Source: Streptomyces aureoverticillatus (GTDB taxonomy: Bacteria > Actinomycetota > Actinomycetes > Streptomycetales > Streptomycetaceae). From it: 64,000 bases of DNA. The DNA lies in the NCBI RefSeq assembly GCF_014649395.1, contig NZ_BMSY01000009.1, forward strand, positions 186,001-250,000, read 5' to 3'. The notes beneath the pieces were generated by a model, which saw nothing but the letters and a program-made list of their open reading frames with translations, was not told the DNA's origin and did no database searches. Below, piece after piece: positions 8,793 through 17,918 of this stretch. Position 1 is the stretch's first letter. The number at the start of each line of letters is the position of its first letter. The translations under genes and the position numbers were made by a program.

Positions 8793-9033
8793 GTCGGAAC
8801 ACCTCCACGACGACCATGCGCCACCTGCCTCGGATCAAGAAAACGTACTTGCCGGAACAGCAACATACAGCTCCGCCGTCAGCAGCGACAGCAGTGGCAC
8901 TGCCGGCAGAAGGCGGCCTGCCCGACCGGGCCCCGCCACGGGTCGACGTACGCGTCCAGCACACCCGGCCGGTACGCGAGTTCCTGATGCTCGCGTCCAC
9001 GCAGGCCAGGGCGCCCCGCCCCCGTATTGCATT

Positions 9034-9062
9034 GCCCGTTCCAAAACCGCTACGGTACGGGC
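9034..9062. promoter_or_regulatory. Candidate TetR operator abutting the start codon
   Basis: GCCCGTTCC-N11-GGTACGGGC is an inverted repeat with 8 of 9 positions complementary, ending one base before the tetR ATG at 9063. Its position over the transcription start favours autorepression, and it lies in the shared region with the divergent oxidoreductase gene. Confidence 0.5.
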
Positions 9063-9662
9063 ATGGCCCGACCGCGGACATTCGACGAGGAGCGGGCCCT
9101 GGACGCGGCGATGCGCGCCTTCTGGGCGAATGGCTACGAGGCCACCTCGACCCAGGATCTGTGCGAAGCCACCGGACTGGGCCGCAGCAGCATCTACAAC
9201 ACCTTCACCAGCAAGCACGACCTGTTCCGGCGGGCGCTGGCCCGCTACATCGAGCTGATGAGCGCACCCCAGGCGGAAATCCTGGAGGACGCCGAACGCT
9301 CCGGCCTGGAGCGGATCCGCGCCCTGTTCGCGCGGACCGTCGACACCGAGTTCGACCACCGCGGGGACGACGGGAGCAGCATCGGCTGCCTCACCGTCAA
9401 CACCGTCGTCGAACTGGCCCGCCGCGATCCGGAGGCGGCCGCACTGGTCGAGGGCGACCTCGACCTCCGGCTCGGTCTGCTGCGCGTCGCCCTCGAAGCC
9501 GGCCGGCGCGACGGAACGATCACCACCAGGCGGGACGCCGACACCCTCGCCCGGTTCGTCAACGCCACCATCGGCGGCATGCGCGTCTCCGCACAGGCGG
9601 GCGCCGACCGCGCCGTCCTGGAGTCCATCGCCGACACCGCCCTGGACGCCCTGCGCCCCTGA
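9063..9662 (+). CDS. TetR/AcrR family transcriptional regulator
   Basis: A 199-residue regulator starting MARPRTFDEERALDAAMRAF with the helix-turn-helix through TSTQDLCEATGLGRSSIYNTF, and a TetR_C-type effector domain containing IGCLTVNT. No ribosome-binding site is visible, which fits a leaderless or nearly leaderless transcript. It lies between the divergent thioredoxin-reductase-like gene and an MFS efflux gene on its own strand, so drug- or thiol-responsive control of both is plausible. Confidence 0.88.
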   Translation: MARPRTFDEERALDAAMRAFWANGYEATSTQDLCEATGLGRSSIYNTFTSKHDLFRRALARYIELMSAPQAEILEDAERSGLERIRALFARTVDTEFDHRGDDGSSIGCLTVNTVVELARRDPEAAALVEGDLDLRLGLLRVALEAGRRDGTITTRRDADTLARFVNATIGGMRVSAQAGADRAVLESIADTALDALRP

Positions 9663-9832
9663 TCTCCAGCGCGCCCCCGTAGACCCGCAGCGCACAGACC
9701 CCTGCGGGGCGATCCGACCACCCATGCTCGCCCACGCGCCCACCCATGCCCAGGTTCTGTACAGATCCATCCAATACTCGACGGCGTCCTTTCACGCCTC
9801 ACGCCGCCCCCATCTCCCCGAGGAGCACCACC

Positions 9833-11029
9833 ATGCCCCGCGCCGTATACGTCCTGGCTCTAGGCATCTTCGCCATGGTGACCAGCGAGTTCGTCGTCGC
9901 CGGACTCATGCCGCAGATGGCCGACGGGCTCGACGCCACGATTCCGGAGATCGGCTATCTGATCACCGCCTTCGCCGTGGCGATGGCCTTCGGTGGGCCG
10001 TTCCTGACGGTCGCCCTGCTCAAACTCCCGCAGAAGCGGGCCCTGATGGTGCTGTTCGCCGTCTTCCTCGGCGGCAACGTGCTGGCCGCTCTCGCGCCGG
10101 ACTACTGGACGATGCTCGTGGCGCGCGTCGTCACCGGCGTCGCCTCGCAGGCCTTCTTCGGCGTGGGCATCTCGCTGGCCAGCCGCCTCACCCGCCCGGA
10201 GATACGAGGCCGCGCCGTCGCCGTGGCGCTCAACGGCCTCATGCTCGGCACCCTCCTCGGGCTTCCGCTGGCCACCGTCGTCGGTGAACACCTGGGCTGG
10301 CGCGCGGCGTTCTGGGCCATCACGGTCCTGACCGTGCTCGCCGCCGCGGCCACCCTCGTGGGCGTACCGCGCATCGAGCGCGCCGAGGACGCGGGGTCGG
10401 TCCGCGAGGAGCTGGGCGCCTTCAGGAGCCCGCGACTGTGGCTGACGCTGACCACCAGCACGTTCGTGATCGGTGCGACGTTCGCGGCGTTCAGCTACCT
10501 CAACCCGATCCTCACGGAGATCACCGGCTTCGCCACCGGCACGGTGCCGCTGCTGCTCGTCGCGTACGGCGCGGCCACGCTCATCGGCAACACCGTGGTC
10601 GGCCGCCTCGCCGACCGGCACCCGCTCCCGGTCCTGGCCACCGGCCTGCTCCTGAACTTCGCGTTCCTGGTCGGCTTCGCGCTCCTCGCCGATCTGCCCG
10701 TCGGCGCCGTCGCGATGATGCTCGGCATCGGTTTCGTCGGCGTCACCATGAACCCGGCGCTGGTGACCCGCGTGCAGCGGGTGGGCAACACCCGCCCGCT
10801 GGTCAACAGCGTCCACTCCTCGTTCATCACGGGCGGCATCATCATCGCCACCTCCGTCGGCGGACCCGCCATCGACGCCTACGGGCTGCGCGCGCCGCTG
10901 TGGATCGGCGCCGGGCTCGCGGTGCTCGGACTGCTGTCCCTCGTACCGGACTTGAGGCGGCGCGCGACGAACACCGCGGCTCCCGCCGAGACCCGCGCCC
11001 CCGCACGGGAACCCGTCGAGGTCGGCTGA
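9833..11029 (+). CDS. MFS transporter, DHA1 drug-efflux type (Cmx/CmlR-like)
   Basis: A 398-residue transporter with 12 predicted membrane spans, starting directly with the first span (MPRAVYVLALGIFAMVTSEF). The motif-A region reads FGGPFLTVALLKLPQKRAL and the second half repeats it as GNTVVGRLADRHPLP. The sequence pattern resembles chloramphenicol-efflux proteins of actinobacteria, but substrate specificity is not provable. GAGGAG is 7 bases before the ATG. It is 170 bases downstream of the TetR gene on the same strand. Confidence 0.87.
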   Translation: MPRAVYVLALGIFAMVTSEFVVAGLMPQMADGLDATIPEIGYLITAFAVAMAFGGPFLTVALLKLPQKRALMVLFAVFLGGNVLAALAPDYWTMLVARVVTGVASQAFFGVGISLASRLTRPEIRGRAVAVALNGLMLGTLLGLPLATVVGEHLGWRAAFWAITVLTVLAAAATLVGVPRIERAEDAGSVREELGAFRSPRLWLTLTTSTFVIGATFAAFSYLNPILTEITGFATGTVPLLLVAYGAATLIGNTVVGRLADRHPLPVLATGLLLNFAFLVGFALLADLPVGAVAMMLGIGFVGVTMNPALVTRVQRVGNTRPLVNSVHSSFITGGIIIATSVGGPAIDAYGLRAPLWIGAGLAVLGLLSLVPDLRRRATNTAAPAETRAPAREPVEVG

Positions 11030-11070
11030 CCCGAACCGGGGCGGCGTCGGCCGCCCCCGTCGGACACGTC

Positions 11071-12303
11071 CTAACCCAGCGCCCCCAGGGGGTCGTCGAG
11101 CACCGGCTGCCAGGCCAGCTCGGCGGCCCCCACCAGGCTGTTGTGGTCGAGCGTGCAGGCCAGGATGGGAACGCCGCCGCTGCGGCCCCACAGGCTGCGG
11201 TCGGCGACGACGGCGCGCAGCCGCTCGGGGTCGGCCTCCAGGAGGGCGCGGTGCAGTCCGCCGAGGATGATCCGGTCCGGGTTGAGGATGTTCACCAGGC
11301 CCGCGAGCCCGAGGCCGAGCCGGTCGATCAGCGCCTCGGCCGCCGTGCGCACCGCCGGGTCGGCGTAGTTCTCGGCCACCAGCGTGCGGGCCTGCTGGAG
11401 GAGGCCCTCCGGTCCGGGCTCGGCGCCCACCGCCGTCAGGAAGGCCAGCGGGTCCGTCTCCACGTCCAGGCAGCCGCGGCTGCCGCAGTGGCAGGGGCGG
11501 CCCTCCGGGTGCACGGTGAGGTGGCCGACCTCGAGGGCGAGGCCCGAACTGCCCGTGTGCAGCCGCCCGTCGAGGACGAGGGCGCCGCCGACGCCCCGGT
11601 GCCCGGTCGCCACGCACAGCAGGTCCCGCGCCCCGCGCCCGGCGCCGTGCCGGTGCTCGGCCAGCGCCGCGAGGTTCACGTCGTTGCCGGTGAAGGCCGG
11701 GCCCTCGATGCCCGCGTCACGTACGCAGTTCGCGAAGATCTCCCGGACCTGCGCGCCCGCGGGCCAGGCCAGGTGCAGCGGGTTGAGGGCGGTGCCCTCC
11801 GGCTCGGCGACGGCCGAGGGCACCGCGAGGCCCGCGCCCACACACCGCCTGCCGGTCTCGCGCAGCAGCTGCGCGCCCGCCTCGATGACCGAGCCGAGCA
11901 CCTGCGCCGGATCGGCGTCGATGGTCTCGCAGCCGGGCGCGGTGGCGACGATCCGGCCGCCGAGCCCGACGAGGGCCGCCCGGAAACCGTCGGCGTGCAC
12001 CTGCGCCGCCAGCGCGACCGGTCCGGTCTCCGCGACCGAAAGGCGGTGCGAGGGCCGGCCCTGGGAGCCCGCGGCCGCGCTCGGCTTGGCGTCGATGCGG
12101 ATCAGCCCGAGCGCCTCCAGCTCCGCGGCGACGGCGCCGGCCGTGGCACGCGTGACGCCCAGCTCGGCGGTCAGGACGGCTCGGGTGGGCGCGCGCCCGG
12201 TGTGGACGAGTTCGAGGGCGGGGCCGAGCGCGGTCCGCCCCCGCTCCAGGCGTGTACGCGCGGACAGATGTGCCTCACCCCGGGTGGCAGCCTTCCCGTT
12301 CAT
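11071..12303 (-). CDS. ROK family transcriptional regulator (NagC/Mlc type)
   Basis: A 410-residue protein with a winged helix-turn-helix at about 40-68 (TRAVLTAELGVTRATAGAVA) fused to a ROK sugar-kinase fold. The EVGH motif (258-261) and zinc motif CHCGSRGC (271-278) are intact. Such proteins sense sugars or sugar phosphates and repress transport genes. It diverges from the MFS gene starting at 12461, its likely target. Confidence 0.9.
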   Translation of the reverse strand: MNGKAATRGEAHLSARTRLERGRTALGPALELVHTGRAPTRAVLTAELGVTRATAGAVAAELEALGLIRIDAKPSAAAGSQGRPSHRLSVAETGPVALAAQVHADGFRAALVGLGGRIVATAPGCETIDADPAQVLGSVIEAGAQLLRETGRRCVGAGLAVPSAVAEPEGTALNPLHLAWPAGAQVREIFANCVRDAGIEGPAFTGNDVNLAALAEHRHGAGRGARDLLCVATGHRGVGGALVLDGRLHTGSSGLALEVGHLTVHPEGRPCHCGSRGCLDVETDPLAFLTAVGAEPGPEGLLQQARTLVAENYADPAVRTAAEALIDRLGLGLAGLVNILNPDRIILGGLHRALLEADPERLRAVVADRSLWGRSGGVPILACTLDHNSLVGAAELAWQPVLDDPLGALG

Positions 12304-12424
12304 GAGGGCGAGTCTCCCATGATCCGTACGCCGTCTCGCCGTTCAGCCGTCATCCCGTCTTCCCCTCGGCTCCTCATGCCCGTCCTGCCTCCGGCCCGCG
12401 TTCACGCAGCTCCGGTGAACCGTC

Positions 12425-12460
12425 TTGTCCACAGCCGGGTTCCCCCTCTACGCTGACTTT
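12425..12460 (+). promoter_or_regulatory. Promoter for a leaderless MFS mRNA
   Basis: TTGTCC (12425-12430) and TACGCT (12449-12454) form a -35/-10 pair with an 18-base spacer. The predicted transcription start falls at or next to the GTG at 12461, and no ribosome-binding site precedes that GTG, so a leaderless mRNA is inferred. Confidence 0.5.
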
Positions 12461-13768
12461 GTGCCGCTACTAAACAAAACCACGTCCGGGGCGCCCGGAG
12501 CCACCTCACCCACGCTGACCCGGCTCCGTGCCGCCCTCACCGTCTTCTTCGCGCTCGACGGCTTCATCTTCGCCGGGTGGGTGGTGCGGATCCCGGCCAT
12601 CAAGGACCAGACCGGGGCGTCGGCGAGCGAGCTCGGGCTCGCGCTGCTCGGGGTCTCGGCGGGCGCCGTCGTCACGATGACGCTGACCGGGCGGCTCTGC
12701 ACGCGCTTCGGCAGCCATCCGGTGACGGTGGCGTGCGGGGTGCTGATGCCGCTGAGTGTGGCGCTGCCGCCGCTGACGCACTCCGCGCTGTCGCTCGGCC
12801 TGGTGCTGCTGGTCTTCGGGGCCGCGTACGGCGGCATCAATGTGGCGATGAACAGCGCGGCCGTCGATCTGGTGCGCGCGCTGCGGCGGCCCGTGATGCC
12901 CAGCTTCCACGCGGCGTTCAGCCTGGGCGGCATGATCGGCGCGGGTCTCGGCGGGCTGGTCGCGGGGCATCTGTCGCCGACCCGGCACCTGCTCGCGCTC
13001 ACCGTCATCGGCCTGCTCATCACGGCGTTCGCGGCGCCGACGCTGCTGCGGTACGAGGCCCCGGCGGCGCCCGCCGACGATGCCGGGGCCGTCCGGTCCG
13101 GCGACGGTGCGGCGCGCCGCACCGGCCGGGGCACCCGCGGGCTCGTCCTGGTCTTCGGCCTGGTCGCGCTGTGCACGGCGTACGGCGAGGGGGCGCTCGC
13201 CGACTGGGGCGCGCTGCATCTGGAGCAGGATCTGCACGCCCACCCGGGGATCGCGGCCGCGGGCTACTCCTGCTTCGCGTTCGCCATGACGATCGGGCGG
13301 CTCTCCGGCACCGCTCTCCTCGAACGGCTCGGCCGCACGCGCACCGTCGTCGGCGGCGGGATGCTGGCGACGGCCGGGATGCTCCTGGGCGCGCTCGCTC
13401 CGTCGGCGGGCGCCGCCCTCGCCGGATTCGCCGTCACCGGGCTCGGGCTCGCGAACATCTTCCCCGTGGCGATCGAGCGCGCCGGGGCCCTCGCCGGCCC
13501 CAGCGGCGTGGCCACCGCGTCCACGCTCGGCTACGGCGGCATGCTGCTCGGCCCGCCCGCGATCGGGTTCATGGCGGACTGGTTCTCGCTGCCGGTGGCC
13601 CTGACCAGCGTGGCCGCGCTCGCGGCGGTGGCCGCGTGCATCGGCGCCGCGACGGGTCGCACGCCTTCGGACGGCGAACGGCCGACGGCGGGGGAAGGGC
13701 CTTCCGCGGACAGAGAGCCCGGGCCCGCCTGCGCCCGCGACACGGGCGCCACGACGCCAACGGGCTGA
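12461..13768 (+). CDS. MFS transporter (YbjJ-like), leaderless
   Basis: A 435-residue, 12-span MFS protein with FALDGFIFAGWVVRIPAIKDQ at the first span and NVAMNSAAVDL in the first half, a pattern resembling E. coli YbjJ and sugar-type permeases. The C-terminal 35 residues are a hydrophilic tail rich in Pro, Gly and Glu. The start chosen is the GTG at 12461; an upstream TTG at 12425 coincides with the -35 box. Divergence from a ROK repressor suggests sugar-responsive transport. Confidence 0.85.
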   Translation: MPLLNKTTSGAPGATSPTLTRLRAALTVFFALDGFIFAGWVVRIPAIKDQTGASASELGLALLGVSAGAVVTMTLTGRLCTRFGSHPVTVACGVLMPLSVALPPLTHSALSLGLVLLVFGAAYGGINVAMNSAAVDLVRALRRPVMPSFHAAFSLGGMIGAGLGGLVAGHLSPTRHLLALTVIGLLITAFAAPTLLRYEAPAAPADDAGAVRSGDGAARRTGRGTRGLVLVFGLVALCTAYGEGALADWGALHLEQDLHAHPGIAAAGYSCFAFAMTIGRLSGTALLERLGRTRTVVGGGMLATAGMLLGALAPSAGAALAGFAVTGLGLANIFPVAIERAGALAGPSGVATASTLGYGGMLLGPPAIGFMADWFSLPVALTSVAALAAVAACIGAATGRTPSDGERPTAGEGPSADREPGPACARDTGATTPTG

Positions 13769-13955
13769 GCCCGCCTGCGTCTTCGGCGCGTGCGGCGCTG
13801 CACAGGGGCGTACGAGTGCCCCCGGGCACTGGATGTGACGACCAGGTCCGCCCGCCACCGCGACCGGCGACGGACCCGCTGGCGGGCAGGCCACCCGCAC
13901 ACGGCATGCGCGAAAAACCGAAGCGCCAAGCACGCGCGTCGTCCACAATCCCCGC

Positions 13956-14687
13956 ATGGAGACTGCCGAGTACATCGAAATCCTGGACCGCGAAGGCACC
14001 TTGACGGCGGACGCCGCCGAGGGGGCCGGCCTCGACGCGGCCGTGCCCACCTGCCCCGGCTGGCAGGTGCGTGATCTGCTGCGGCACACCGGCATGGTGC
14101 ACCGCTGGGCCGCCGGATTCGTCGCGGACGCCCAGCCCACGTTCCGCCCCTGGCAGGAGCCGGGCGAGCTGGACGGCGCCGCGCTCCACGACTGGTTCCG
14201 GGAGGGCCACGCCCAGTTGGTGGCCACGCTGCGCGGCGCGCCCGCCGACGTACAGTGCTGGACGTTCCTGCCCGCGCCCTCGCCGCTCGCGTTCTGGGCG
14301 CGGCGGCAGGCGAACGAGACGACGGTCCACCGCGTCGACGCCGAGTCCGCGCGCGGCGGTGCACCGTCACCGGTGAGCACGTCGTTCGCGGTGGACGGGA
14401 TCGACGAACTGCTGCGCGGCTTCCACGCGCGTGCCAAGAGCCGGGTGCGTACGGAGAAGCCGCAGGTGCTGCGGGTGCGGGCCACGGACGCGGACGGCAC
14501 GTGGACGGTACGCCTGTCCGCCGACGCCCCCGTCACCGAGCCCGGCGACACGGCGCCCGCCGACTGCGAGGTCGCGGGTCGGGCCGCGTACCTCTATCTC
14601 GCCCTCTGGAACCGGCTGCCGTTCCCCCAGGTCACGGGCGACGCCACGCTGGCCACGCTGTGGCGGGAGCAGTCGGCGGTCGGCTGA
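13956..14687 (+). CDS. Maleylpyruvate isomerase-like (mycothiol-type DinB fold) protein
   Basis: A 243-residue member of the mycothiol-dependent maleylpyruvate isomerase N-terminal family. TCPGWQVRDLLRHTGMVHRW supplies the first metal histidine and ARRQANETTVHRVDAE the ETxxHRxD signature carrying the others. Related proteins use mycothiol in isomerisation or detoxification. A CACAAT box at 13944-13949, six bases before the ATG, and absence of a ribosome-binding site suggest leaderless translation. It is convergent with the marR gene; no pathway context is visible. Confidence 0.83.
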   Translation: METAEYIEILDREGTLTADAAEGAGLDAAVPTCPGWQVRDLLRHTGMVHRWAAGFVADAQPTFRPWQEPGELDGAALHDWFREGHAQLVATLRGAPADVQCWTFLPAPSPLAFWARRQANETTVHRVDAESARGGAPSPVSTSFAVDGIDELLRGFHARAKSRVRTEKPQVLRVRATDADGTWTVRLSADAPVTEPGDTAPADCEVAGRAAYLYLALWNRLPFPQVTGDATLATLWREQSAVG

Positions 14688-14781
14688 GAGCCTGTCTTTG
14701 GCCCGGTCGCCTGTCCTCGGCCCCGTGGCCCGTCTTTGAACCCCCGTCGTTCGCGCGCAGCCCGGGCGTAGCGGCGGGCGG

Positions 14782-15195
14782 TCAGCCGCCCAGCATCCGC
14801 GCGAGCACCGCCCGCTGCACCGGCCGGGCCTCGGCGTGCACCCGGTGGCCCTTGTCGGTCAGGCAGACCCGCACCCCGCGGCGGTCCTCGCTGCACATGC
14901 CGCGCTCCACCAGGCCGTCCTTCTCCAGGCGGCCGATGAGGCGGGAGAGCGCGCTCTGGCTCAGGTGCACCTGGCAGGCGATCTCCTGGACGCGGAAGGC
15001 GTCGCTGCCGTCCTCCGCGCCGCCCGCGGCGAGGACATCGAGAACCTCGAAATCGGAGGCACCCAAGCCGTACTGCTGCAGCGCGCGGTCCAGCTCGCAC
15101 TGGGTGCTCGCGTGCACCGCGAGGATGTCACGCCACTGCTTCACGAGCCCTTGCTCGGCGTCAGTCTCCGCCGGCCCGGCCTTGGTCGCCGCCAT
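14782..15195 (-). CDS. MarR family transcriptional regulator
   Basis: A 137-residue winged-helix repressor. The recognition region is VQEIACQVHLSQSALSRLIGRLEKDGLVER followed by the wing CSEDRRGVRVCLTDKG, the family signature DRR being intact. The ATG at 15195 gives a normal MarR length; the extended open frame upstream runs through the operator region. It diverges from an EmrB/QacA-type transporter, with three operator-like elements between them. Confidence 0.92.
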   Translation of the reverse strand: MAATKAGPAETDAEQGLVKQWRDILAVHASTQCELDRALQQYGLGASDFEVLDVLAAGGAEDGSDAFRVQEIACQVHLSQSALSRLIGRLEKDGLVERGMCSEDRRGVRVCLTDKGHRVHAEARPVQRAVLARMLGG

Positions 15196-15223
15196 GCACG
15201 CACGGTAGCAAAGTTCACCCTTT

Positions 15224-15266
15224 ATTGCACGTGAATTAAATGCACTTGCATTCAATGCGCGTGCAT
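15224..15266. promoter_or_regulatory. Triple MarR operator array, exact 15-bp spacing
   Basis: Three 13-base near-palindromes start at 15224 (ATTGCACGTGAAT), 15239 (AATGCACTTGCAT) and 15254 (AATGCGCGTGCAT). The starts are exactly 15 bases apart. The middle one extends to a perfect AATGCA-CT-TGCATT dyad. They lie between the divergent marR and MFS starts, so cooperative MarR binding and repression of both genes is inferred. Confidence 0.7.
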
Positions 15267-15281
15267 GGAACTCTGCTCCGC

Positions 15282-16814
15282 ATGACTTCTCCGCTCCCTC
15301 CTGCCTCCGCGTCCCCGGAGCGCTGGACCCCGCGCCTGTGGGGCACGCTGCTGGTGCTGTGCGCAGCGATGTTCCTGGACGCGCTCGACGTGTCGATGGT
15401 CGGCGTGGCCCTGCCCTCCATCGGCTCCGAACTCGACCTGTCCACCTCGTCCCTGCAGTGGGTGGTCAGCGGCTACATCCTGGGATACGGCGGCCTGCTG
15501 CTGCTCGGCGGCCGGGCGGCCGACCTGCTCGGCCGGCGCGAGGTGTTCCTGATCGCGCTGGCCGTCTTCGCGCTGACCTCGCTGCTCGGCGGCCTAGTCG
15601 ACTCCGGCCCGCTGCTGATCGCGAGCCGCTTCGTGAAGGGCCTGAGCGCCGCGTTCACGGCGCCCGCGGGCCTGTCCATCATCACCACGACGTTCGCCGA
15701 GGGCCCGGTCCGCAACCGCGCCCTGTCCATCTACACCACCTGCGCCGCCACCGGCTTCTCCCTCGGCCTGGTGCTGTCCGGCGTGCTCACCGAGGTGAGC
15801 TGGCGGCTCACCATGCTGCTGCCCGCCCCCATCGCCGTGATCGCGCTCGTCGCCGGGCTCAAGCTGATCCCGCGCTCGCCGCGCGAGAAGAACCGCGGCG
15901 GCTACGACGTGCCGGGCGCCGTCACCGGCACCGCGTCGATGCTGCTGCTCGTCTTCACCGTCGTGCAGGCGCCCGAGGTCGGCTGGGCCTCCGCGCGCAC
16001 GTTGCTGTCCTTCCTGGCCGTGGCCGTGCTGCTCGCCGTGTTCGTCGCCATCGAGCTGCGCACCGCGAGCCCGCTCATCCGCCTCGGTGTCCTGCGCTCC
16101 GGGCCGCAGATCCGGGCCCAGCTCGGCGCGGTGACGTTCTTCGGCGGCTATGTGTCGTTCCAGTTCATCGCCACGCAGTACCTGCAGTCGCTGCTCGGCT
16201 GGTCGGCCCTGGAGACGGCGCTCGCCTTCCTGCCCGCGGGCGTGATCGTCGCGCTGTCGGCCACGAAGATCGCCGGTGTCGTCGACCGGTTCGGCACGAC
16301 GCGGGTGATCGTGACGGGCTTCGCGCTGCTCGTGGTGGCGTACGCGCTGTTCCTGCGGATCGACCTGACACCTACGTACGTCGCCGTCATCCTGCCGTCC
16401 ATGGTGCTGCTCGGCGTCGCCTGCGCCCTGGTCTTCCCCTCGCTCAACATCCAGGCCACCAACGGCGTGGACGACCACGAGCAGGGCATGGTCTCGGGCC
16501 TGCTCAACACCTCGATCCAGGTGGGCGGCGCGGTGATCCTCGCGATCACCACCGCCGTCATCACGGCCTCCGACCACGGCTCCGCCGAGGGCACCGCCTC
16601 GCCGCAGGCCGTCCTCGACAGCTACCGGCCCGGCCTGGTCCTCGTGACGGTGTTCGCGCTCGCGGGCCTGCTCATCAACCTCACCGGGCTGCGGGCGCGG
16701 CGCAGGCAGCGGACCGTCGTCGTCGCCAAGTCGACGGCCCCGACGGCGCCCCGCGAGACGGCGCCCGCGGACGAGCGGGTGACCGAGGACGAGCGGGTGA
16801 CCGTGGGCGACTGA
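15282..16814 (+). CDS. MFS transporter, DHA2 (EmrB/QacA) 14-span efflux type
   Basis: A 510-residue exporter. Motif D1 is FLDALDVSMVGVALPSI, motif A is GGRAADLLGRREVF and the family motif C region is ATGFSLGLVLSGVLTE. The C terminus is a hydrophilic tail with a duplicated DERVTxxDERVT segment. The start at 15282 removes an extension that would read through the operator repeats. Pairing with a MarR repressor indicates inducible drug or metabolite efflux. Confidence 0.9.
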   Translation: MTSPLPPASASPERWTPRLWGTLLVLCAAMFLDALDVSMVGVALPSIGSELDLSTSSLQWVVSGYILGYGGLLLLGGRAADLLGRREVFLIALAVFALTSLLGGLVDSGPLLIASRFVKGLSAAFTAPAGLSIITTTFAEGPVRNRALSIYTTCAATGFSLGLVLSGVLTEVSWRLTMLLPAPIAVIALVAGLKLIPRSPREKNRGGYDVPGAVTGTASMLLLVFTVVQAPEVGWASARTLLSFLAVAVLLAVFVAIELRTASPLIRLGVLRSGPQIRAQLGAVTFFGGYVSFQFIATQYLQSLLGWSALETALAFLPAGVIVALSATKIAGVVDRFGTTRVIVTGFALLVVAYALFLRIDLTPTYVAVILPSMVLLGVACALVFPSLNIQATNGVDDHEQGMVSGLLNTSIQVGGAVILAITTAVITASDHGSAEGTASPQAVLDSYRPGLVLVTVFALAGLLINLTGLRARRRQRTVVVAKSTAPTAPRETAPADERVTEDERVTVGD

Positions 16815-16879
16815 CCGTCCCCGCGCGGGCCGTCGCGCCCTCTGCGTACGCGCTGTCACCCACGCCGCGTACATGTGCG

Positions 16880-16922
16880 AGCCGGATGCCCGGCGGGTTC
16901 CTTGCCCGCCGGGCATCCGGCT
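16880..16922 (+). terminator. Strong hairpin terminator (18-bp perfect stem)
   Basis: Arms at 16880-16897 and 16905-16922 pair perfectly over 18 bp around the loop TTCCTTG. No U-run follows, as is common in Streptomyces. It lies 66 bases after the MFS stop and before the small membrane protein gene. Confidence 0.85.
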
Positions 16923-16962
16923 GTGACACTCACCGGAGGACAACGGGGAAACGGGCGGAAAC

Positions 16963-17292
16963 ATGACCAGGACGACGGGGCACATGCGGCGCAGCCAGGC
17001 CGAGCGGGACGCCATCACGGTGGAGATCGGGTACGCGCTGGTGAGCGCGACCGTCGCGGCGGTCGCCGTGATCGGCGTGGTGGTGGCCGGACCGGCGATC
17101 GCCTTCAGCCTCTCCGAGGGCACGGAAAGCACCCTGCTCGTGGTCGGCTGCACGCTCGCGGCCGTCGTCTTCGTCGTCCGCCTCGTCACCGTGCTCTGGC
17201 GCTTCAACGCGCGCGAACAGACGCGCCGGGGGCAGCGGTCCCCCGACCCCTCTCAGCCGAGCCAGCCCGGCCGCACGAGGCCCGACTCGTAG
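16963..17292 (+). CDS. Small two-span membrane protein (DUF6332-like)
   Basis: A 109-residue protein: a basic start with RRSQAERDAITVEIGYA, two membrane spans (about 25-50 and 60-78), then a cytoplasmic hydrophilic tail. It resembles the Streptomyces family I recall as DUF6332, function unknown. Its 3' end overlaps the stop of the convergent response-regulator gene by 40 bases, so the two transcripts are antisense at their ends. Confidence 0.65.
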   Translation: MTRTTGHMRRSQAERDAITVEIGYALVSATVAAVAVIGVVVAGPAIAFSLSEGTESTLLVVGCTLAAVVFVVRLVTVLWRFNAREQTRRGQRSPDPSQPSQPGRTRPDS

Positions 17293-17918
17293 GCGAGGAC
17301 GACCAGTTGGGCGCGGTCGCGGGCGCCCAGTTTCACCATCGTGCGGCTCACGTGCGTCTTGGCGGTGAGCGGGCTGACGACGAGGCGGCGGGCGATCTCC
17401 TCGTTGGACAGGCCGATGCCGACGAGGGCCATCACCTCCCGCTCGCGCTCGGTGAGCTCGCTGAGCGTCTCGGCGGCCGCGGGCTCCTTGGAGCGGGCGG
17501 CGAACTCCGCGATGAGACGGCGCGTCACGCCGGGCGAGAGCAGCGCGTCCCCGTCGACCACCGCCCGCACCGCGCGCAGCAGTTCCTCGGGCTCGGTGTC
17601 CTTCACCAGGAACCCCGAGGCACCGGAGCGGATGGCCTCGAAGACGTACTCGTCGAGTTCGAAGGTGGTGAGCATGACCACCTTCACGCCGTCCAGGCCG
17701 GCGTCGCCGGTGATGCGGCGGGTGGCTTCCAGGCCGTCGAGCACCGGCATGCGGATGTCCATCAGGACCACGTCGGGCCGCAGTTGGCGCACCAGGCGCA
17801 CGGCCTCGTCCCCGTCCGCCGCCTCGCCGACGACCTCGATGTCCGCCTGGGCGTCGAGCAGCGCCTTGAACCCGGCGCGGACCAACGACTGGTCGTCGGC
17901 GAGCAGTACGCGGATCAC
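17253..17918 (-). CDS. NarL/LuxR-type response regulator
   Basis: A 221-residue regulator with a receiver domain (acidic DD at 8-9, phosphoacceptor D54 in VLMDIRMP, conserved K107 in FLVKD) and a C-terminal LuxR helix-turn-helix (LTEREREVMALVGIGLSNEEIA). GTG 17918 overlaps the histidine-kinase stop (GTGA), giving coupled expression. Its target may include the dyad at 19336-19353 upstream of the kinase. Confidence 0.93.
   Translation of the reverse strand: MIRVLLADDQSLVRAGFKALLDAQADIEVVGEAADGDEAVRLVRQLRPDVVLMDIRMPVLDGLEATRRITGDAGLDGVKVVMLTTFELDEYVFEAIRSGASGFLVKDTEPEELLRAVRAVVDGDALLSPGVTRRLIAEFAARSKEPAAAETLSELTEREREVMALVGIGLSNEEIARRLVVSPLTAKTHVSRTMVKLGARDRAQLVVLAYESGLVRPGWLG

Noticed and set aside
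16880..16922. Insertion-sequence inverted repeat
   Set aside because: The arms are separated by only 7 bases, directly after a gene end; it is a terminator hairpin.
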